Shown here: piece after piece, positions 8,845-16,272 of the stretch | Layout of the letters: every line of letters begins with the position of its first letter | How positions within the stretch are numbered: position 1 is the stretch's first letter | NCBI GenBank assembly: GCA_028279305.1 | Contig: JANQOA010000368.1 | Span: 1 to 64,000, forward strand | Length of the DNA stretch: 64,000 bases | Origin: Pseudomonadales bacterium | GTDB lineage: Bacteria; Pseudomonadota; Gammaproteobacteria; Pseudomonadales; Azotimanducaceae | Direction of reading: 5' to 3' | The notes under the pieces: model-generated | Told to the model about the DNA's origin: nothing | Databases searched by the model: none | Seen by the model: only the letters and a program-made list of their open reading frames with translations | Position numbers and translations under genes: made by a program

Positions 8845-9555
8845 ATCAACACCTACTCAGCCACCGCCGCACTCAACGCAATCGACGCAAATGTCGTCTG
8901 GATACTGGCATTTTTTGCGGTCGCTGCCACCGCCACCTTTGTCTATCTGCTGCAGTCCTTCAAGCTGGCGCGCGCCCATGAAGCTTATTCTTCCGCCCTG
9001 CCCGCGGTCGGCTGGTTTGCGGTCCACGATCTTCACTTTGTGCTGCTCTATGAATTGTGGTTCAACGTCTACGACCATTGGTGGGTCAAGGCGTGGTGGG
9101 TTGCCCTCGTCTTCACCACCATTATCGAGTTTGCCCTGGTGGGCATGATCATCAGATACGGCCGCAGGGAGCTTGCGCCATGGGCCTCGGCAACACAGTT
9201 TTTTGCACTGATTGCTCTGGGCACCGCGGCCATTGGCATCATCTGGTTGCTGGTGAAAGATGCCATCAGCGATCCGCTGTGGCTCATTTCATTCCCCATC
9301 ACCGCGTTCTGGGCTGTGCCTTTCAGCACCGCTTTGATGTTGAGAAGAAATTCGCAACGCGGGCAGTCGGCTACCCTGCCCGTTTGCAGCGTGTTTATTG
9401 TCGGTTCGTTCCAGGGGGCGCTGTGGTTCATAGATCCATTTTTCCGGTCACCGTTTTTTCTTATGTTCAGCGCAATGGGCATAACATGGGCGCTGATCAA
9501 CCTCTGGCTGCTGAAACAACTGCCGGCTTATCCGGCCCGGGGTGAACCGGCATAG
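8845..9555 (+). CDS. seven-helix membrane protein, probable non-AUG start
   Basis: The frame is open from 8806 and encodes seven hydrophobic segments, beginning with VVWILAFFAVAATATFVYLL and ending with FFLMFSAMGITWALINLWLL. The first two helices lie upstream of the first standard start, GTG at 9040, which would cut helix two. No ATG, GTG or TTG exists in frame above it. The best initiation site is ATC at 8845, six bases after GGAG (8835-8838), just past the MpaB stop codon; that gives 236 residues. Size, seven helices and the SFKLARAHEAYSSALPAVGW loop recall the Pyr4/PaxB integral membrane terpene cyclase family, but the resemblance is weak. A sequencing error is an alternative explanation for the missing start. 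Confidence 0.6.
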   Translation: MNTYSATAALNAIDANVVWILAFFAVAATATFVYLLQSFKLARAHEAYSSALPAVGWFAVHDLHFVLLYELWFNVYDHWWVKAWWVALVFTTIIEFALVGMIIRYGRRELAPWASATQFFALIALGTAAIGIIWLLVKDAISDPLWLISFPITAFWAVPFSTALMLRRNSQRGQSATLPVCSVFIVGSFQGALWFIDPFFRSPFFLMFSAMGITWALINLWLLKQLPAYPARGEPA

Positions 9556-9582
9556 TGATAACATGCATCCGCGGTTGCGCGA

Positions 9583-10158
9583 ATGAAAAACATGAGCGAA
9601 ATAGGAGTAAGCCAGATGATTAACCTCGCCAGCTTCAGCCCCAACACTCCTTTTACGCCTCATACGGAACGCGGGGGCATATCCATACACTTAACTGAAG
9701 CGCCGGTCAGCGTGTCACCGGCCTGGACCATTGGGGACTTTTCAATCCGCTTTGTCAGGCTGGCTGCCTCCGAAACGCTGCAGTTGGATCGCAGCGGCGG
9801 TACCACGCGGCTGAAGATCGTGACCGGAGAGGTTGATTGTGCACCTCACCGCCCATTCCCGGCGGTTGGTGAAGTGGTTTCGACAACATTAACCGCGTCC
9901 AGCATCCAGGCCATCCGGGACAGCGTTTTTTGTCTCGTTACGGAGCCGGACGGCGCTGCCGGCCGAATCAGCGACATGGCCCAGCTGCAACCCTCGGGCC
10001 CGCTGCAGGAGGTGCTCCGGTGGCAGAGCTTTGATGAAAAGTTCAGCGCCGTAACAGACATCTTCCGCGGCCTGGAGGCTCACATGCTGCCCGGCTTCCA
10101 TCTGCTCGACGCCTCCGCACGGGAGATCGCCTACGTTGGTATTCGACCAGGACACTGA
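9583..10158 (+). CDS. hypothetical protein, probably C-terminally truncated
   Basis: This 191-residue reading frame is not recognised. It is rich in beta-strand-like segments (ISIHLTEAPVSVSPAW, FSIRFVRLAASETLQL) and could be cupin-like. An internal ATG at 9616 (MINLASF) is a likely start, since AGGAG lies at 9603-9607, about eight bases before it. The frame stops at TGA 10156-10158, a few codons after the point where another frame begins to read the tail of a Rieske oxygenase. This suggests that the native C-terminus was lost in a deletion. It follows the membrane protein by 27 bp and may belong to the same transcript. Confidence 0.4.
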   Translation: MKNMSEIGVSQMINLASFSPNTPFTPHTERGGISIHLTEAPVSVSPAWTIGDFSIRFVRLAASETLQLDRSGGTTRLKIVTGEVDCAPHRPFPAVGEVVSTTLTASSIQAIRDSVFCLVTEPDGAAGRISDMAQLQPSGPLQEVLRWQSFDEKFSAVTDIFRGLEAHMLPGFHLLDASAREIAYVGIRPGH

Positions 10159-10282
10159 AAATTTCTACCGGCAGCGCGCAGGTATGAAGGCCTCATTTAA
10201 ACAGGCCCAGACCCTGGCCAACTACCAGGAATCCAGGATCCGGCACCTGCATGCCACGTTGGATGAGTATCTAGCGTGCTAG
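10133..10282 (+). pseudogene. remnant of a Rieske-type ring-hydroxylating oxygenase alpha subunit (C-terminal tail)
   Basis: In the frame ending with TAG at 10280-10282 the sequence reads LVFDQDTENFYRQRAGMKAS, then FKQAQTLANYQESRIRHLHA, then TLDEYLAC. This resembles the C-terminal helix region of Rieske non-haem iron oxygenase large subunits (QDxxNxxxQQxGMK, then NYQESRIRHLHxTLDxYL). Nothing of the Rieske cluster or catalytic domain precedes it; the upstream DNA belongs to another reading frame. It is therefore a remnant of about 48 codons that overlaps the end of the preceding open frame by about 26 bp. Confidence 0.6.
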
Positions 10283-10328
10283 AGCCCGCAACCCTTCAGC
10301 AACGCTGCTGGATCTCCCGGCTGGCCTT

Positions 10329-10799
10329 TCACTTGAAGTAATGCATCCGTACCGTCACTAAACCGGCGGTAACCAGCGCAGCCTCAAAGGTCGGCTCGGA
10401 CCATTGAGAAATATCACCCGAATTGCCCCAGCCCTCTAACGGCGAGTCACCCTGCATATCGTACTCACCGTTTCGGTTCGTATCATGAAACGCAGCGATG
10501 GCAATCTTGCGCCGGGGAAAGTCCGTCACCGTGATCGACTGCGAACCCGCTGGTATGGACATTAAGGCCAGGGGTTCACCGTTGTCATCAAAAGCCCTCT
10601 TGCTGTCGTACACGGCGATAACCACATTGCCTTCGGTTCCGCGCACGCCCTGTAAGCGGATCTTGAGGTTGTACCCGCTGTTTTCACCAGCATTGCTTTT
10701 ATTAACTTTGCTTTCATTAACGTTGCTTTCAGATGCAGTGACAGGCTTGCCGCACCCTACCGCCACGGCCAAAGCGCAGAATACCAGGATCGTTCTCAT
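10329..10799 (-). CDS. DUF2141 family exported protein (probable lipoprotein)
   Basis: The 156-residue protein starts with a short hydrophobic signal MRTILVFCALAVAVGC; the VAVGC end resembles a loose lipobox, so the protein is probably lipid-anchored. A low-complexity linker with repeated Ser-Asn-Val/Lys-Asn-Glu units follows, and then a DUF2141 domain with the typical blocks GNVVIAVYDSKRAF, FPRRKIAIAAFHDTNRNGEYD and the closing VTVRMHYFK. Function of DUF2141 is unknown. I chose ATG 10799 because GGAG lies five bases upstream; ATG 10802 and GTG 10814 are alternatives. It is divergent from the sterol-desaturase-like gene. Confidence 0.8.
   Translation of the reverse strand: MRTILVFCALAVAVGCGKPVTASESNVNESKVNKSNAGENSGYNLKIRLQGVRGTEGNVVIAVYDSKRAFDDNGEPLALMSIPAGSQSITVTDFPRRKIAIAAFHDTNRNGEYDMQGDSPLEGWGNSGDISQWSEPTFEAALVTAGLVTVRMHYFK
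10693..10737. repeat. three imperfect 15-bp tandem repeats inside the DUF2141 gene
   Basis: Units TTGCTTTTATTAACT (10693-10707), TTGCTTTCATTAACG (10708-10722) and TTGCTTTCAGATGCA (10723-10737) are tandem. They encode a repetitive Asn/Ser/Lys/Glu linker between the signal peptide and the DUF2141 domain. Being a multiple of three, copy-number change would alter linker length without a frameshift. Confidence 0.7.
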
Positions 10800-10832
10800 C
10801 ATGACTCCACCCACTACTTTTACTCAACTAAC

Positions 10833-10883
10833 GAGACATACTTGTATCATATCTGTTCAGAAGCTATAATACAACCATGTCTC
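10833..10883. promoter_or_regulatory. long inverted repeat, candidate operator pair around a promoter
   Basis: The arms 10833-10850 and 10866-10883 follow the pattern GAGACATNNTTGTATNAT on opposite strands (15 of 18 positions identical), separated by 15 bases. The arms cover the proposed -35 and -10 boxes of the gene at 10893, and the left arm also contains the smaller dyad ATAC-TT-GTAT. This is a strong signature of a dimeric regulator binding site; no regulator gene is directly adjacent. Confidence 0.55.
10842..10870 (+). promoter_or_regulatory. sigma-70-type promoter for the fatty acid hydroxylase gene
   Basis: TATAAT at 10865-10870 is a perfect -10 box; TTGTAT at 10842-10847 is a weaker -35 box with a 17-base spacer. 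It predicts a transcript start near 10877 and rules out a translation start at TTG 10842. Confidence 0.55.
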
Positions 10884-10892
10884 ATACATTGG

Positions 10893-11774
10893 ATGGCCAT
10901 GGAGCTTCTTACTCAACCCTGGACCGCTGAAGAAGCCCAATGGCTGCTGTCGGAGTACATCAGCGGTTTTTTGTTCTACGCGGGACTGGTCTATTTCACG
11001 TTCGAGATCGGCCGCTACCTCTGGCTGAAACAAATGAGCTGGACATGGGTGGGTGACGCGGTCACCAATTTTCTCACCTTCATCGCCTACCCATTTGTGT
11101 CCCAGCTTCTGGGCGCCGCGTTTTTTATCACTCTGTTCTTTTATGCGTACGAAAACTGGGCTCTGGTCACCATTCCCGTGAATGTATACACCATTGTGCT
11201 GGCGGTCATCCTCGCGGACTTTGTGTACTACTGGGAACACCGGTTTATGCATATGACCGGCATCGGCTGGATGACTCACACCGTTCATCACAGCTCACCC
11301 GAATTCAATATTTCGGTAGCCTACCGTTTTGGTCCGCTTGACGGGTTTTTTCCCTGGTTCTTTCATTTCCCCCTGGTTCTGCTGGGGTTTCATCCCCTGC
11401 TGGTATTTGGAGCGGAGGTTTTTGTACAGGCTTATCAGGCCATTCTACATACCGAGGCCATCCCTAAGCTTCACCGTTGGATCGAGAAGGTGTTCAACAC
11501 TCCCTCTCACCACCGGGTGCACCATGGCTCGAACCCCCAGTACTGCGACAAGAATTACGCGGGCATCTTCATTATCTGGGACAAGATGTTCGGCACCTTT
11601 GAACCGGAGGAAGAAAAGGTGATCTACGGCATCACCAGGCCTTTAAATTCAGTAAACCCGTTGGTGGTGTTTGGCCATGGATTTCCCCGGCTCTGGGCAC
11701 AGCTGAAGAAATCTAAAACTCCAAGCCAGTTTATTGGCTACCTGTTCAGACCACCCGGGTGGGAGCCTTCCTAA
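10893..11774 (+). CDS. sterol desaturase / fatty acid hydroxylase superfamily membrane protein
   Basis: The 293-residue integral membrane protein has the three histidine clusters of this diiron superfamily: HRFMH near residue 112, HTVHH near 126 and HHRVHHG near 209. Several long hydrophobic helices precede and separate them. Members hydroxylate or desaturate sterols, fatty acids or ether lipids using O2. The substrate is unknown. Starts at ATG 10893 and ATG 10899 are both possible; the longer frame upstream would overlap the promoter. It is expressed divergently from the DUF2141 gene. Confidence 0.85.
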   Translation: MAMELLTQPWTAEEAQWLLSEYISGFLFYAGLVYFTFEIGRYLWLKQMSWTWVGDAVTNFLTFIAYPFVSQLLGAAFFITLFFYAYENWALVTIPVNVYTIVLAVILADFVYYWEHRFMHMTGIGWMTHTVHHSSPEFNISVAYRFGPLDGFFPWFFHFPLVLLGFHPLLVFGAEVFVQAYQAILHTEAIPKLHRWIEKVFNTPSHHRVHHGSNPQYCDKNYAGIFIIWDKMFGTFEPEEEKVIYGITRPLNSVNPLVVFGHGFPRLWAQLKKSKTPSQFIGYLFRPPGWEPS

Positions 11775-11784
11775 GATCCGGGTT

Positions 11785-13332
11785 CTATTTCCCATCCGGC
11801 CAGTACTGCTCCCGAAGCTTGTGTTTATAAAGCTTACCCGTCGGCAGCCTTGGCAGCGAATCTGTAAAGTCGACGCTGCGCGGAACCATGTAACCGGCGA
11901 TTCGCTGCCGCGTGAAGTTAATCAGGTCCTGCGCCAAATCTTCGCTGCCGTTTTCCCCCGGCAGGAGTTCCACCACAGCCTTGACCTCCTCTCCAAAATC
12001 CGGGTTTGGCACACCAATAACCGCAACATCAGCCACTTTTTCGTGCAGAACCAGAGCGTTCTCTATCGCCTGGGGGTAGATGTTTACGCCGCCCGAAATG
12101 ATCATGAAGCTCTTGCGGTCCGTCAAAAACAGGTAGCCGTCGTCGTCCAGATATCCCACGTCACCCAGGGCGGACCACGTCGGGTGTAGCGGATGTTGCG
12201 CCTTTTTGGTCTTAGCTTCGTCGTTGTGATACCTGAACGGCACCACATCACGCTCAAAGTAGACCAATCCCTCTTCGCCCGCCGGCAGTTCTTCGCCGTT
12301 ATCGTCACAGATGTGGATTGTCCCGATCCGCGCCTTCCCCACTGATCCGGGCTTCTCCAGCCACTCATGGGAGTCGATCAGGGTGGAGCCGTTACCTTCA
12401 GAGCCGGCGTAGTATTCGAGCAATATCGGGCCCCACCATTCAATCATCTGACGTTTAACTTCAACCGGGCAAGGGGCTGCTGCGTGTAGAGCAACCCGGT
12501 GGCTACTCAAGTCCGCGGCAGCTCTTTCTTCTTCAGCCAGTTTCAACATTCGAACGAACATAGTCGGCACCCACTGACTATGTGTCACCCGGTATGTTTC
12601 GATGCAGTGCAAAGCGTCGGAGGCGTCAAATTTTGGCATCATGACTACCGTACCGCCCAGACTTTGTACACCCATGCAATGAGCCAGCGGCGCTGCGTGG
12701 TAAATGGGTGCGGGCGAAAGATAAACAGACTCACGATCAATCCCGTAAGAACGAAGGCGATCGCTCAGAGGGTAGCCGTCTTTAATGAGCGCCGCCGGGC
12801 GTTGACGTAAAATCCCCTTGGGGCGCCCGGTGGTGCCCGAGCTATAGAACATGATCTGCCCCGCCGGTTCATCCCCAATCAGCCCAATCAGCTCCGGGTG
12901 ATTTACATTCAGCGATTGCCCGAGATCCTGATACCCGTGCACAGGGCTGTCCACGGAATAAAGCAGACTGCAGGATTGCAATCGATCAGGAAGCTCAGCA
13001 GCCACCTTGCCGACGTAAGCTGAAACAAACAACGCGCGGGCGCCGCAGTCGTTGATGACGTAGGCCGCTTCTTCCGCAGTGAAATACCTGTTTACCGGCG
13101 TGATAACAAAACCCGACCTGAGTGCTGCCCAGACAACCTCGAAGTAGCTGGGATGGTTTTCCATAAATATTGCAATGTGATCACCCAACCCCAAACCGGA
13201 TTGTTGGAGCAGTTGAGCTATCCCGCGGGACCGGGCATCAAGCGTCCGGTAGTCGATCACAACATCCGTACCGGCAACAATCAACGCCGGACGATCAGGA
13301 TGACTCTCAGCATGGCTACCCGGGTAATACAT
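11785..13332 (-). CDS. class I adenylate-forming acyl-CoA ligase
   Basis: The 515-residue protein carries the phosphate-binding motif MFYSSGTTGRPKGI (about residues 162-175), a YYAGSEGNG core, the GDVGYLDDDGYLFLTDR hinge region and the C-terminal lysine context LPRLPTGKLYKHKLRE. It forms acyl-CoA from a carboxylic acid, ATP and CoA through an acyl-AMP. I prefer ATG 13332, eight bases after AGAGG, over GTG 13341. It is convergent with the fatty acid hydroxylase and divergent from the hotdog protein; a candidate sigma-54 promoter lies upstream at 13434-13449. Confidence 0.9.
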   Translation of the reverse strand: MYYPGSHAESHPDRPALIVAGTDVVIDYRTLDARSRGIAQLLQQSGLGLGDHIAIFMENHPSYFEVVWAALRSGFVITPVNRYFTAEEAAYVINDCGARALFVSAYVGKVAAELPDRLQSCSLLYSVDSPVHGYQDLGQSLNVNHPELIGLIGDEPAGQIMFYSSGTTGRPKGILRQRPAALIKDGYPLSDRLRSYGIDRESVYLSPAPIYHAAPLAHCMGVQSLGGTVVMMPKFDASDALHCIETYRVTHSQWVPTMFVRMLKLAEEERAAADLSSHRVALHAAAPCPVEVKRQMIEWWGPILLEYYAGSEGNGSTLIDSHEWLEKPGSVGKARIGTIHICDDNGEELPAGEEGLVYFERDVVPFRYHNDEAKTKKAQHPLHPTWSALGDVGYLDDDGYLFLTDRKSFMIISGGVNIYPQAIENALVLHEKVADVAVIGVPNPDFGEEVKAVVELLPGENGSEDLAQDLINFTRQRIAGYMVPRSVDFTDSLPRLPTGKLYKHKLREQYWPDGK

Positions 13333-13433
13333 ATCACTCACCTCTTAATCTCTACTATGCAAGGCATTCGCGTTTAACCCATGGCTGCCTTACCGCTTTA
13401 GAAAAGCGCTCCGTCAAAAGAGTGAAAGGGTCA

Positions 13434-13449
13434 CGCAAACCCCGCGCCA
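13434..13449 (-). promoter_or_regulatory. candidate sigma-54 promoter for the acyl-CoA ligase
   Basis: Read on the minus strand the element is TGGCGC-N5-TTGCG, with the GG and GC pairs at the exact sigma-54 spacing. It lies about 100 bp before the ligase start. Together with the plus-strand element at 13651 it forms a divergent pair in the 367-bp gap 13342-13708, which otherwise contains no recognisable gene. Confidence 0.4.
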
Positions 13450-13650
13450 GACAATCCATCCCCGGAGGCCTCGCCCCGGTCACCACAAAGGATCATGCGG
13501 CGGGAGTCCCCACCCATACTGTACGCTTCGCAGTCAGGTACAAGCTCCAATTGTCTACGGCACCGACATTTGTCAACCGCCGGGCTGAGCCAGGCGAACC
13601 TGAAGCGGTGCAAAATGCAGCTCCGGGCTTCAGCCTGCTACACGATAAGA

Positions 13651-13666
13651 TGGCGCAGCTCTTGCA
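13651..13666 (+). promoter_or_regulatory. candidate sigma-54 promoter for the hotdog protein gene
   Basis: TGGCGC-N5-TTGCA matches the -24/-12 consensus with correct spacing. The distance from its last base to the TTG start at 13709 is 43 bases, the same as for the elements in front of the FAD subunit gene and the molybdenum subunit gene. Confidence 0.5.
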
Positions 13667-13708
13667 GTGCGTTATCGACCAACAGAGCCAGGCACCCGGG
13701 TAATAAAC

Positions 13709-14176
13709 TTGAATCAAACTGAAGCCATAAAAACCTTGCAAGACTCTTTATACCGCGCGCTACCCCTGTATGAGCATATCGAAGCCAGCGTTGAGGAAAT
13801 CGGGCAAAAGGTCAGATGCAGCGTGCCCTTGAATGCAAAAAACCGGAATCACTTTGGAGCAGTCCACGCAGCTTTACAATTTGCTGTGTGCGAGATGACA
13901 GGGGCCCTTGCGGTAAGCCAACATCCCGTTATCAGAAGCGGGGACTACCGGCTGGTGGTCAAAAGCCTTGAAATCGAGTTCCTCAAACCGGCTATGTCCG
14001 ATGTTGAGGCCAGCACAACGATCACCCGGTCACAACAAGAGCACCTGCGGAATTCCTTGAGTGAGACGGGCAAAGCGCAGCTGAAACTCGATATCGAGTT
14101 GGCCGATGCGGACGGTAAAGTGGTTGCGAAAGCCGCCGGGCAATACCACGTATCACGCAACCGAAAAACAGACTAG
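13709..14176 (+). CDS. hotdog-fold protein (DUF4442/PaaI-like thioesterase)
   Basis: The 155-residue product has a hotdog-like layout with NRNHFGAVHAALQFAVCEMT as the central helix region, a position where DUF4442/YiiD-type thioesterases keep N-x-x-G-T/A-xx-H/A. The following strands YRLVVKSLEIEFLKP and ADADGKVVAKAAGQYHVS fit the fold. It may hydrolyse acyl-CoA side products. The start is TTG 13709; the proposed sigma-54 promoter ends 43 bases upstream, which supports it over the longer GTG 13667 form. It is divergent from the acyl-CoA ligase. Confidence 0.65.
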   Translation: MNQTEAIKTLQDSLYRALPLYEHIEASVEEIGQKVRCSVPLNAKNRNHFGAVHAALQFAVCEMTGALAVSQHPVIRSGDYRLVVKSLEIEFLKPAMSDVEASTTITRSQQEHLRNSLSETGKAQLKLDIELADADGKVVAKAAGQYHVSRNRKTD

Positions 14177-14230
14177 TAGCTGCGTTCCGGCTTTCCGCCT
14201 CTTATCTGTTAATCACGCTTTCGGCAACCC

Positions 14231-15121
14231 CTATTGATCAGCTTCCATCTTTCGGCGTCTGCTGGAGCCCTCCTGCGCCTTGCTCATATCCAGGAGCTCG
14301 TTTTTCCGATCCAACAGATCTTCATAGGTAACGTCCACGCCTAATTCGAGCTCGTCGTTGTTAAACAGCGCTGCGGTGGAGAAAACCCCATTGCCCGCCA
14401 GGATAATCTTGCCGGTAGGGGCATCTTCGGAGCACATCAGCAATACGGCGGGCGTCACAAGTTTAGGATGCCGCAACGGATCGGGGTTATCGACGTCCTC
14501 GTCGCGTCCGGGGATCGTATTGATCAGGCGCGTAGAGGCCGCAGGCGCAAGGCAGTTGACGCGAATGTTTCTGGCGCGCCCTTCAATGGCCAGGACGTTC
14601 ATCATCCCTAACATCCCGGTCTTGGCCGCGCCGTAGTTTGTCTGACCGAAGTTTCCCCAGATACCGGAAGTGGAACTGGTAAAAACGATACGCCCAAAAC
14701 TCTTCTCATACATGATGGGCCAGGCTGCATGGGTTACATAAGCACTGCCGTTCAAATGAACGTCCATGATGATATCCCAGTCATCCAGAGGCATCTTCTT
14801 GAAGCTCTTGTCTCTGAGAATTCCCGCGTTATTAACAAGAATATCAACGGTACCGAACTCGGCAACCGAATCGTCGATTATCGATTGAGCGCCCTCCCTC
14901 GTCGCAACTGACGCTTTGTTCGCAATGGCCACGCCGCCCGCGGACCGGATCTCCTCGACAACCGCATCCGCCATATCACTGGCTCCCCTGCCGTCACCGC
15001 TTCCGCCGAGGTCATTCACAACAACCTTCGCACCCCGGGCAGCAAACTCAAGCGCATGAGCACGCCCCAGGCCTCCGCCCGCGCCGGTGATGACCACCAC
15101 TTTATTTTTGAACTCACTCAT
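14231..15121 (-). CDS. SDR dehydrogenase, MFE-2/HSD17B4-like
   Basis: The 296-residue short-chain dehydrogenase has the cofactor motif TGAGGGLG (residues 12-19), NDLGG, NNAG, and the catalytic Ser with YGAAK. The NDLGGSGDGRG insert and the KSFKKMPLDDWD segment are typical of the (3R)-hydroxyacyl-CoA dehydrogenase domain of peroxisomal multifunctional enzyme 2, here as a stand-alone protein. It probably oxidises a 3-hydroxyacyl-CoA. GGAGGG lies seven bases before ATG. It is the last gene of the operon that starts at 18510. A close homologue is found at 50771-51670. Confidence 0.9.
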   Translation of the reverse strand: MSEFKNKVVVITGAGGGLGRAHALEFAARGAKVVVNDLGGSGDGRGASDMADAVVEEIRSAGGVAIANKASVATREGAQSIIDDSVAEFGTVDILVNNAGILRDKSFKKMPLDDWDIIMDVHLNGSAYVTHAAWPIMYEKSFGRIVFTSSTSGIWGNFGQTNYGAAKTGMLGMMNVLAIEGRARNIRVNCLAPAASTRLINTIPGRDEDVDNPDPLRHPKLVTPAVLLMCSEDAPTGKIILAGNGVFSTAALFNNDELELGVDVTYEDLLDRKNELLDMSKAQEGSSRRRKMEADQ

Positions 15122-15164
15122 ATTAAGCCCTCCATAAGTTTCTGCCCGTCAACCAGTTCAGGCG

Positions 15165-16259
15165 TTAATCGAACACCAACACCGTGCGGGCAACTTCGCC
15201 GCCCTTCATTGCGGCAAAGGCTTCGTTAACGCGGTCTAACGGCATACGCTCGCTGATCATGTCATCCAGATTAAGGCGGCCTTGCAGATACAAGTCCAGA
15301 TATCGCGGGACATCTTGTTGAAAGCGGTTCGAACCCATGTAACAGCCCTGAATCCGCTTCTCGACAAAAAAGTGGCCCGCCCTTAACTCGATTTTATCGG
15401 TGACGGGGTAGATCGCTCCAACCAAAGTAGCAAGTCCGCGCGGACGCAGGCAGTAGAGGCACTGTTCCGCCAGCACTTTGCTGCCAACCGCATCAAATGA
15501 ATAATCGACGCCGCCCTCAGACAAGCGCTTAATCTGCTTGACCACATCACCTTCGTTGCCGTTGATGACATGGGTTGCACCAAAGTGCTTTGCCATCGCA
15601 AGCTTCTCTTCCTTCAGATCTATGCCGATGATCTGCCGCGCACCCGCGATGCGGGCTCCCTGTATAATTGAAATGCCGACACCGCCGATACCAAATACGG
15701 CAACAGCCGAGCCGGGGGAAACCCCCGCGGTATTCAGTGCCGCCCCCGTGCCGGTTGTAACAGCACATCCGCATAGCGCGGCACGGTCCAGCGGCACTTC
15801 GTCCTTAATCTTAACCAGCGCACGCTCGTGGACCAGCATCATTTCCGCAAATGAACCCAGACCCGACATTTGTTCAACCGGCTGTCCGTCCCGCAACAGC
15901 CGCGGCCGGCCGTCCAACCGTCCGCTCATGGGTACTTTATCGCTGCACAGATGAGGGTACCCGCCAACACACTGCGGGCACGCACCGCAAGCAAACGAGG
16001 TACAGGCAACCACATGATCACCCACGGTCACTGTTGCAACTTCGCTGCCCACCGCCTCTACAATCCCAGCCGGTTCATGGCCCAGGACTACAGGCGGGGT
16101 ATTGCTGTTCCCTTCCACAGCATGGAGGTCGCTATGGCAGACCCCGCTGGCTGAGGTGCGTACCAATACCTCATGCGGGTCGGGCTCATCAATTTGTAGG
16201 GTCTCAACCGACAGGGGCTCCCTGGCCGCGTTCAGTACCGCCGCACGGATGTCTCTCAT
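15165..16259 (-). CDS. zinc-dependent alcohol dehydrogenase (class III-like)
   Basis: The 364-residue protein shows the catalytic zinc motif GVCHSDLHAVEG, GHEPAGIV, the structural zinc cluster CGACPQCVGGYPHLC and the Rossmann motif GIGGVGISIIQGARIAGA. It is of the S-(hydroxymethyl)glutathione/aryl-alcohol dehydrogenase type and should oxidise an alcohol intermediate. ATG 16259 is preceded by GGAGGGG; an upstream ATG at 16307 would overlap the crotonase end and is not supported. The gene follows the crotonase by 13 bp in the same operon. Confidence 0.9.
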   Translation of the reverse strand: MRDIRAAVLNAAREPLSVETLQIDEPDPHEVLVRTSASGVCHSDLHAVEGNSNTPPVVLGHEPAGIVEAVGSEVATVTVGDHVVACTSFACGACPQCVGGYPHLCSDKVPMSGRLDGRPRLLRDGQPVEQMSGLGSFAEMMLVHERALVKIKDEVPLDRAALCGCAVTTGTGAALNTAGVSPGSAVAVFGIGGVGISIIQGARIAGARQIIGIDLKEEKLAMAKHFGATHVINGNEGDVVKQIKRLSEGGVDYSFDAVGSKVLAEQCLYCLRPRGLATLVGAIYPVTDKIELRAGHFFVEKRIQGCYMGSNRFQQDVPRYLDLYLQGRLNLDDMISERMPLDRVNEAFAAMKGGEVARTVLVFD

Positions 16260-16272
16260 ATCCCCTCCAAAT

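Noticed and set aside
10842..10892. Upstream extension of the fatty acid hydroxylase to TTG 10842
   Set aside because: It would place the start codon on the proposed -35 box; ATG 10893 or 10899 gives a protein of normal length.
10877..10930. 17-codon open frame (MSHTLDGHGASYSTLDR) in the leader of the hydroxylase gene
   Set aside because: It begins at the predicted transcript start without a ribosome site, and nothing suggests a leader peptide mechanism.
13342..13708. Short open frames in the gap on both strands
   Set aside because: None shows a recognisable domain, a ribosome site or coding-like composition; the gap is better explained as promoter DNA.
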